A stretch of 9,292 nucleotides of DNA from Nitrososphaeria archaeon (GTDB lineage Archaea; Thermoproteota; Nitrososphaeria; JACIWG01), in the NCBI GenBank assembly GCA_014361085.1, contig JACIWG010000052.1, positions 1 to 9,292 on the forward strand, in the 5' to 3' direction. The notes below the pieces were generated by a model. It was not told where the DNA came from and made no database searches. It saw only the letters and a program-made list of their open reading frames with translations. Positions 5,386 to 9,292 of this stretch are shown piece after piece. Position numbers and translations under genes: made by a program. The first letter of the stretch is position 1; the number at the start of each line of letters is the position of its first letter.

Positions 5386-6525
5386 ATGCCAGAAATATGG
5401 TTAAAATATGGTAGTGTAGAAGTGGCTGTTGAGCTTAAAAGAGAAAGGCTGGAAAAAGTATACAGTGACCCACTTCCAAGTTTTGACAACAGTCAAGTTG
5501 AGCAGGAACTTCAACCCATAAGAGAGTTAAATGAAATAAATTTATTGGTCGGAGATTATGAGTCTTCGACAATAGATTTCTTACGCTTTATAACAAACTT
5601 TATACCTTCAACAAAAATATGTGTTTTATCAAACGAAAATGTTCTGAAGGTTTTAAGAAAATTTTTGAAGGATACAAGAATAGATTTTTCAAAAACAGAT
5701 GGGGAGAAGGTTCCAGTATCCATTGTTGATGGTGCACAAGTTAAAGTTTCCCAGACCATTGCCAAAAGAAACCTCATACTCGTTTCAAGCGTAGGATTTG
5801 ACCCGCTATACGGCTTTAGAGGATCAACAACAGCATTACTGGAATTCTCTGACGAGCAACTAAAGTATGAGGCCATAAAAAGGGAAAGTGAGCTCATCCC
5901 AAGACCTGGAAAAGAAACTTCAGCTGGATGGTTCCTTAACAGAATTGTAGAGGAATTGAAGGAAATTAATGGTATAGAGATTGTTCCTGGAAAAGATGGT
6001 TTCAGTAAAATATTTTATGGCAAAATAGATGCCGTTCACAAAAGGGCGGTTGAAGAACTGTTAAAAAATTCTTCAAAAAATGTTGAGAAAAAGATTGGTT
6101 TGGCAATAGTTTCACCTGGTGAGGAAATAAAGTGCAGTAACCTAAATTCTGCACTGAACAGCCTTTGGAATATTATGTACGCTTGTGAGGAGGGGGCGTC
6201 GATAGTTGTCTTGGCTGAAGCCTTAGATGGGTTGGGTTCTGAAGCCCTCAAAAAATATGTTTATACAGGATTCAAGGTAGAAAGTGTACTAGGAAAAGCT
6301 TACATTGAAGGACTCGAAAGTCTATACTATTTGCTGCAGGCTAGACAAAAATATGACCTAGGCGTTGTCACAACATTGCCAAAAACTTTTGTAGAAAAAA
6401 AGTTGGGGCTTAAAAGTTTCCAGTCTGGGAATGCTGCAATAGGATATCTTGTAGAACAGGCTGAAAACAGGAAAAAAAAGATTTCAATTATTGTTAGAGG
6501 AGACAAGACCCTATTATATGCTTAA
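5386..6525 (+). CDS. LarA/DUF2088-fold protein lacking the known racemase catalytic residues
   Basis: The 379-aa protein has the two-domain layout of nickel-dependent lactate racemase (LarA). Matches to my memory of LarA are YGSVEVAV near the start, SDPLP (27-31), a strand then GDYES (56-60) in place of DHTRP, and GFDPLYGFRGST (137-148) in place of the ESHFFAGFSGGRK segment. In the C-terminal domain they are GKIDAVHKRAVEEL (212-225, LarA has GDMEAAHK) and GASIVVLAEALDGLGSE (270-286, LarA has GGTIIMVAGARDGHGGE). The pincer-bearing Lys184, nickel ligand His200, catalytic His108 and His174, and substrate Arg75 have no counterpart at the aligned positions. It is therefore probably not a lactate racemase. 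It could be a pseudoenzyme, a regulator or an enzyme using other chemistry. No larB, larC or larE is nearby. ATG 5386 fits a leaderless mRNA. Expressed alone, it converges on the M50 protease gene. Confidence 0.72.
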   Translation: MPEIWLKYGSVEVAVELKRERLEKVYSDPLPSFDNSQVEQELQPIRELNEINLLVGDYESSTIDFLRFITNFIPSTKICVLSNENVLKVLRKFLKDTRIDFSKTDGEKVPVSIVDGAQVKVSQTIAKRNLILVSSVGFDPLYGFRGSTTALLEFSDEQLKYEAIKRESELIPRPGKETSAGWFLNRIVEELKEINGIEIVPGKDGFSKIFYGKIDAVHKRAVEELLKNSSKNVEKKIGLAIVSPGEEIKCSNLNSALNSLWNIMYACEEGASIVVLAEALDGLGSEALKKYVYTGFKVESVLGKAYIEGLESLYYLLQARQKYDLGVVTTLPKTFVEKKLGLKSFQSGNAAIGYLVEQAENRKKKISIIVRGDKTLLYA

Positions 6526-6544
6526 ATGGAATTTAGCATGAACA

Positions 6545-6567
6545 TAAAATATTGATGTAAAATATTG
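6545..6567. repeat. Direct repeat TAAAATATTG x2 between convergent genes
   Basis: TAAAATATTG occurs at 6545-6554 and 6558-6567 with a 13-bp period, in the 56-bp AT-rich gap between the stop of the LarA-like gene and the stop of the protease gene. T-rich sequence follows on the plus strand (6565-6586) and could help terminate the LarA-like transcript. The repeat may simply reflect AT-rich drift. Confidence 0.45.
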
Positions 6568-6581
6568 TTTAACATATATTT

Positions 6582-7670
6582 TTATAAGGGAATTGGTGCA
6601 CAGAGGATTATCATTACTATTATTAGAACATAAATTAGTTTTCTAGATTTTGATACTGGTGAAACATCATCTAATGGCCTAATTTCTCTTTGGCCGTATG
6701 AGAAGAAAAGTACTAGGAGGGCCATTAGGATAAAGCCTAAAAATGCCATAATAAGGGCGGACAATATTGTTGCAATCCTATGCCATCTTTCTGGCAAGAC
6801 ACTTCTCGCCATGTGACCACCATCAAGTTGCCATGCTGGAAGAGTGTTAAGGAAAGTTATTAGAAAACCGAACCATGCAGCATATGCAAGTGGTGAAAGT
6901 ATTACAACCGTAGGCTGGGAAACGGAAACCTTGCCAAGCAACATCATCATAATATTCATTATAAGGGGAACGTTCACGAAAAAGACTTGCTCTTGACCGA
7001 ATCTGATATTGAATTCATTCAAAGACATCGGTACAGAAGATAGTACACCGAAGACGCTTACAATGCATGCGGCTATAAATCCGAAGAGCGGTCCTGCTAG
7101 ACCTACATCAAATTGCTGGTCTCTGTTTGCCATGGGTTCTGTCGCAAAGATTATTGCACCAAATGTTGGCACACCAGTTCCAGGAATACCTGGAATAAAG
7201 TATGGTAATGTTGAAGCCATCTTATGCTTTCTTGAAAGTATAAGGTGGCCTAGCTCATGCAGTCCAAGTATTCCAATAAATGATATGGCATAAAGTAACG
7301 TTACAATAATGGGATTCCATCCAAAAATTTCTTGTTCTATTGGGGATGTCGCTCTAAGCCACCCGTCTGTCAATAAAGATAGTATTGTTGCAGCAAAAAG
7401 TATAATAGCAATCTTCCAACTATAGCTTCTCCTTTCAAAGAAGTGTGTTACATATAGGGTGAAGTATGTTTCATCTTTTCTAAGTATCGGAATATATTTT
7501 TTATTTTTAAGCGAAGACCATAGGCCTAGAAACTTTTCTTTAACGTCCTCGGTAGGAAATATCTTGTACTCTATTGAACCATCTGGACGCACATAATATT
7601 CTATAATTGAAAAGTAGCTGCTAACTTCTCTAGTTATTTCATCATATCCTAAAGTGTTTGTGTACTCCAA
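6582..7670 (-). CDS. Site-2-protease family (M50) intramembrane zinc metalloprotease
   Basis: Polytopic membrane zinc protease that cuts transmembrane segments of substrates in regulated intramembrane proteolysis. The zinc site is complete: HELGH (138-142) within a membrane helix, and NTLPAWQLDGGH (275-286) supplying Asp283. A soluble N-terminal domain of about 80 residues precedes the first helix (about 84-101). The segment after HELGH (SRKHKMASTLPYFIPGIP..GTFGA-like, about 146-173) resembles archaeal members and plant EGY-type proteins more than bacterial RseP. No PDZ domain is seen. Further helices lie at about 186-210, 256-275, 298-322 and 345-360. The only in-frame start before an upstream stop is TTG 7670. 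A GGGAG is 3 nt upstream, too close to be a strong ribosome site. It stands alone on the minus strand, divergent from the acetyltransferase gene; its substrate is unknown. Confidence 0.93.
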   Translation of the reverse strand: MEYTNTLGYDEITREVSSYFSIIEYYVRPDGSIEYKIFPTEDVKEKFLGLWSSLKNKKYIPILRKDETYFTLYVTHFFERRSYSWKIAIILFAATILSLLTDGWLRATSPIEQEIFGWNPIIVTLLYAISFIGILGLHELGHLILSRKHKMASTLPYFIPGIPGTGVPTFGAIIFATEPMANRDQQFDVGLAGPLFGFIAACIVSVFGVLSSVPMSLNEFNIRFGQEQVFFVNVPLIMNIMMMLLGKVSVSQPTVVILSPLAYAAWFGFLITFLNTLPAWQLDGGHMARSVLPERWHRIATILSALIMAFLGFILMALLVLFFSYGQREIRPLDDVSPVSKSRKLIYVLIIVMIILCAPIPL

Positions 7671-7738
7671 TCTCCCATCATAACACTAAATGAATGCGGA
7701 CTTTAAAACTTATCTACAAATTATTTTATGGCTAAGAT
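7671..7738. promoter_or_regulatory. Divergent promoter region sharing a palindromic TTTAAA
   Basis: The 68-bp gap separates the protease gene (minus) from the acetyltransferase gene (plus). CTTTAAAAC (7701-7709) contains the self-complementary TTTAAA, about 35 bp from each start codon. It could therefore direct starts about 8-10 nt upstream of either gene. An alternative plus-strand box, CTTATCTA (7709-7716), would give a leaderless acetyltransferase mRNA. Only one orientation may be active at a time. Confidence 0.4.
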
Positions 7739-8239
7739 ATGGTACTAGTGATACCTGAAGGGTATGTTATTAGGAAGGCTAAAGAGGATGATATAAATGG
7801 AGTCATCTACATAAACAGTGTTACTTTACCAGAACATTATACAACATCATTTTATAATTCAATACTGTCAACAAATCCTGAAACATTTCTTGTTGTAGAG
7901 TACGAGGGACGGATTATAGGATACCATATGGGTAGAATCGAGTATGGTTTAACATTCAAGGGAATGCCTAGGTTTGTTAAAAAGGGTCACGTGATCTCTA
8001 TTGCTGTTTTGAAGGAGCATAGGAGAAAAGGTGTCGGCACAATACTTCTCAAGACAGCGCTTGAGGAGTTTGCGAAAAAGGGTTGTGAAGTATCTTTTTT
8101 AGAGGTGAGAATTTCTAATGAACCAGCAATAAACTTGTATAAGAAGCTTGGATACGAGATTGTTGACAGAATACATGGATACTATAATGATGGAGAAGAT
8201 GCCTACGTTATGGAAAAGACATTAGAGACAAAATTTTGA
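7739..8239 (+). CDS. N-alpha-acetyltransferase, archaeal Ard1/RimI-like (GNAT)
   Basis: Cytosolic acetyl-CoA-dependent acetyltransferase, predicted to acetylate protein N-termini as Sulfolobus Ard1 and eukaryotic NatA do. The 166-aa length matches the family. Features are NSVTLPEHYTTSFY (26-39, like the LPENY segment of Ard1 proteins) and beta4 ISIAV (86-90), which leads into the acetyl-CoA pyrophosphate loop HRRKGVGT (94-101). Then come LEVRISNEPAINLYKKLGY (121-139), the conserved C-terminal GNAT motif, and YYNDGEDAYVM (148-158). Together these separate Ard1/RimI from other GNAT enzymes. ATG 7739 has no clear Shine-Dalgarno. It is monocistronic by appearance, with a 129-bp gap before the next gene. 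Exact peptide specificity cannot be read from the sequence. Confidence 0.92.
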   Translation: MVLVIPEGYVIRKAKEDDINGVIYINSVTLPEHYTTSFYNSILSTNPETFLVVEYEGRIIGYHMGRIEYGLTFKGMPRFVKKGHVISIAVLKEHRRKGVGTILLKTALEEFAKKGCEVSFLEVRISNEPAINLYKKLGYEIVDRIHGYYNDGEDAYVMEKTLETKF

Positions 8240-8261
8240 CGTGCCCACTACAAAAGTCGAA

Positions 8262-8277
8262 GAGAATTTTTATTCTC
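8262..8277 (+). terminator. Hairpin with T-loop after the acetyltransferase gene
   Basis: GAGAAT-TTTT-ATTCTC is a perfect 6-bp inverted repeat with a 4-nt loop, 23 nt after the acetyltransferase stop. There is no T-tract directly after it, but T-rich DNA lies at 8308-8320. It may aid 3'-end formation or mRNA stability. The T-rich stretch (ATTTTTATTTTTT) is an equally good terminator candidate. Confidence 0.35.
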
Positions 8278-8329
8278 AAGCCATTAATAAGTTAACGATG
8301 ATATAAAATTTTTATTTTTTCGGTAACTG

Positions 8330-8338
8330 TTTTATACT
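8330..8338 (+). promoter_or_regulatory. TATA box of the MIP18-family gene
   Basis: TTTTATACT lies 26 bp upstream of TTG 8360 and 35 bp upstream of ATG 8369. Transcription starting near 8360 gives a leader of about 9 nt if ATG 8369 is used, and that leader contains GAGG. Confidence 0.5.
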
Positions 8339-8354
8339 CTTACATTTTAAGAGT
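8336..8354. promoter_or_regulatory. Perfect 7-bp inverted repeat, candidate operator
   Basis: ACTCTTA-CATTT-TAAGAGT is a perfect dyad with a 5-bp spacer. It overlaps the downstream edge of the TATA box and ends just before the predicted transcription start. A repressor there would block TBP/TFB or polymerase. In RNA it lies mostly upstream of the start site, so a DNA operator is more likely than an RNA hairpin. No regulator is identified. Confidence 0.45.
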
Positions 8355-8368
8355 GTTGGTTGAGGGTT

Positions 8369-8656
8369 ATGATTAAGGAAAAGATTGAAAAGGTTTTAGA
8401 AAACATTTATGATCCAGAAATAGGGGTGCCTATTACTGAAATGAAACTTGTTGACAAGATTGATGTGAAAGACGGAGATGTTGTGATAGAATTTCATCTT
8501 TCAATGCCTTTTTGTCCACCCATGTTTGCTATAAAGATTGGAGAGGATATAAAGAGAGCAGTTACAGAAATTGAGGGCGTAAATTCTGTTAAGTTGGTTT
8601 TAAAAAATCATTATCTTGCAGCCCAAATAAATGAAATATTGAATAAAGAAGAATAG
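8369..8656 (+). CDS. MIP18/DUF59 family protein (PaaD/SufT-like, iron-sulfur assembly candidate)
   Basis: Small 95-aa cytosolic protein made of a single MIP18 (DUF59) domain, a family linked to maturation or handling of iron-sulfur clusters (SufT, PaaD, CIA2). It begins with a helix, then YDPEIGVPITEMKLV (14-28), the signature DPE..-PI region. FHLSMPFCPPMFAIKIGEDI follows (42-61) with the conserved Cys49, and then VNSVKLVL (71-78). The aromatic-rich end common in the family is replaced by KNHYLAAQINEIL. The frame extends to TTG 8360 (98 aa), but ATG 8369 is preferred because it is ATG, begins at the conserved helix and has GAGG just upstream, although at only 3-4 nt. It is monocistronic by appearance and has no suf genes beside it, so its client cannot be inferred. 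Confidence 0.88.
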   Translation: MIKEKIEKVLENIYDPEIGVPITEMKLVDKIDVKDGDVVIEFHLSMPFCPPMFAIKIGEDIKRAVTEIEGVNSVKLVLKNHYLAAQINEILNKEE

Positions 8657-8667
8657 TGCTTTCGACA

Positions 8668-8679
8668 AAATTATAATTT
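8668..8679. repeat. 12-bp AT palindrome after the MIP18 gene
   Basis: AAATTATAATTT is a perfect palindrome 12 bp after the MIP18 stop, in the 117-bp gap before the permease gene. Being entirely A/T it has low information and may be chance. The rest of the gap is AT-rich with no small ORF that I would support. Confidence 0.3.
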
Positions 8680-8714
8680 AGTATCAGGCTAAATATATCA
8701 ATTTTTATATTCAT

Positions 8715-8723
8715 GTATTTAAG
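8715..8723 (+). promoter_or_regulatory. Candidate TATA box of the amino-acid permease gene
   Basis: GTATTTAAG resembles box A and would place the transcription start near 8745, giving a leader of about 29 nt before ATG 8774. An earlier AT-rich match (TTTTTATAT, 8702-8710) would give a leader of about 40 nt. Confidence 0.4.
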
Positions 8724-8736
8724 GGTTGGTGCGAAC

Positions 8737-8755
8737 AAGCTTCTAAATTAAGCTT
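8737..8755. promoter_or_regulatory. Paired AAGCTT dyads, possible operator in the permease promoter
   Basis: AAGCTT occurs at 8737-8742 and 8750-8755, separated by CTAAATT, with centres 13 bp apart. As each hexamer is self-complementary, the pair forms an inverted repeat with 7-bp spacer. GAACAAG also recurs at 8733-8739 and 8758-8764, flanking the pair. The location at the predicted start site suits a repressor. No factor is assigned. Confidence 0.35.
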
Positions 8756-8773
8756 TTGAACAAGGGATCACAT

Positions 8774-9292
8774 ATGGCTGATGAGACAGAGCTTAAAAGG
8801 GAAGTTGGAAGATTCGGCTCCTTTAGCATGGGCTACGCTGATATAGGTGCAGACATATACATTTCTCTTGGGCTTATTGCATTATACGCTTACACCGCAG
8901 CACCCTTTGCGCTAATGATTGCTGCAATAGCTTATATTACGACTGGTTTAAGTTATGCTGAACTGGCTTCCAAGTACCCGGTTGCTGGTGGCGCACAATA
9001 TTATGCGTATAAGGCCTTTGGAAGGTTGAATGGATTTATTGCAGGATGGGGGCTTATGCTCGATTACACCGTAGATATTGCACTCTTTTCACTTGCATCA
9101 GTCGGCTATCTTGGTTTCCTAGTGAAAACTTTTATTGGTACAGGGATTCTAATGGTTAACCCATTCTATGGTTTATGTGCAGTATTCTTGATAATTATGC
9201 TGATAGGATTAAATATTATTGGTATAAAGTATTCTTCTAAGTTTAATGAGGTCTTTGTCTTAATAGACCTTTTAACTGTCTCTATAGTTCTA
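8774..9292 (+). CDS. APC-superfamily amino-acid permease (3' end outside window)
   Basis: N-terminal 173 residues of a polytopic membrane transporter of the amino acid/polyamine/organocation family, running off the right edge. A short charged cytoplasmic start (MADETELKREVGRFGS) leads into helix 1, with IGADIYISLG (24-33) at the position of the unwound, substrate-binding IGxGI segment of APC proteins. SYAELASKYPVAGGAQYYAYKAFG follows (60-83), the well-conserved loop between helices 2 and 3 (YAELA..YP.AGG). Helices continue at about 86-117, 131-152 and 158-173. ATG 8774 has only a weak Shine-Dalgarno (GGGA, 8764-8767). It is preceded by its own promoter and an AAGCTT repeat. The substrate cannot be told, though the shape is like that of cationic or general amino-acid permeases. 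Confidence 0.88.
   Translation, partial: MADETELKREVGRFGSFSMGYADIGADIYISLGLIALYAYTAAPFALMIAAIAYITTGLSYAELASKYPVAGGAQYYAYKAFGRLNGFIAGWGLMLDYTVDIALFSLASVGYLGFLVKTFIGTGILMVNPFYGLCAVFLIIMLIGLNIIGIKYSSKFNEVFVLIDLLTVSIVL

Noticed and set aside
5556..5897. Minus-strand ORF of 113 codons inside the LarA-like gene
   Set aside because: Shadow frame; the plus-strand protein matches LarA landmarks along its full length and has a promoter.
7009..7293. Plus-strand ORF of 94 codons opposite the M50 protease
   Set aside because: Shadow of the protease gene, whose HELGH and LDGGH motifs prove the minus frame.
8240..8368. Possible small RNA gene or riboswitch in the gap before the MIP18 gene
   Set aside because: Only short stems are visible (8262-8277, 8336-8354); no longer fold or known aptamer core can be recognised, and the AT richness makes short stems common.
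1..9292. CRISPR array, toxin-antitoxin pair, defence island or mobile element
   Set aside because: No regularly spaced repeats, transposase or integrase motifs or terminal inverted repeats; the genes are core functions with uniform AT-rich character.

Overview
The window reads as an AT-rich archaeal chromosome segment. The evidence is a TATA-box-binding protein of typical archaeal length, an ER/archaeal-type signal peptidase with a Ser-His rather than Ser-Lys active site, an Ard1-like N-terminal acetyltransferase, TATA-like boxes about 25 bp upstream of starts (several implying leaderless mRNAs), and GAGGTGA-type Shine-Dalgarno sites. The TBP sequence, recalled from memory, looks closest to the TACK side (Thaumarchaeota/Aigarchaeota/Bathyarchaeia). 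That placement is an impression, not a search result. Starts other than ATG (GTG, TTG) are frequent. I see no rRNA, tRNA, insertion sequence, CRISPR array or origin.

Layout. (1) 1-1662, minus: two permeases of a peptide/nickel-type ABC importer, DppB-like then DppC-like (the latter cut by the window edge), with a leaderless-type promoter. (2) 1874-3408, plus, divergent from the transporter: a membrane-anchored or secreted beta-rich protein with eight N-glycosylation sequons, overlapping the gene for an ER-type signal peptidase. (3) 3451-4008, plus: TBP. (4) 5289-4019, minus, converging on TBP: a metallo-beta-lactamase-fold hydrolase and orotate phosphoribosyltransferase (pyrE), 2 nt apart. 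(5) 5386-6525, plus: a LarA/DUF2088-fold protein in which the known lactate-racemase catalytic positions appear to be replaced. (6) 7670-6582, minus: a site-2-protease-family (M50) membrane metalloprotease. (7) 7739-8239, plus: an Ard1/RimI-type acetyltransferase. (8) 8369-8656, plus: a small MIP18/DUF59 protein whose promoter carries a perfect 7-bp inverted repeat. (9) 8774-9292, plus: the start of an APC-family amino-acid permease.

Most of this is core housekeeping (transcription initiation, pyrimidine synthesis, protein processing, transport), arranged as short operons and divergent pairs rather than as an accessory island. I found no convincing new multi-gene system. The items most worth a second look are the LarA-like putative pseudoenzyme, the surface-protein plus signal-peptidase pair, and the operator-like dyads upstream of the MIP18 and APC genes. 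Intergenic stretches are all under 300 bases; the largest (1663-1873) is described.
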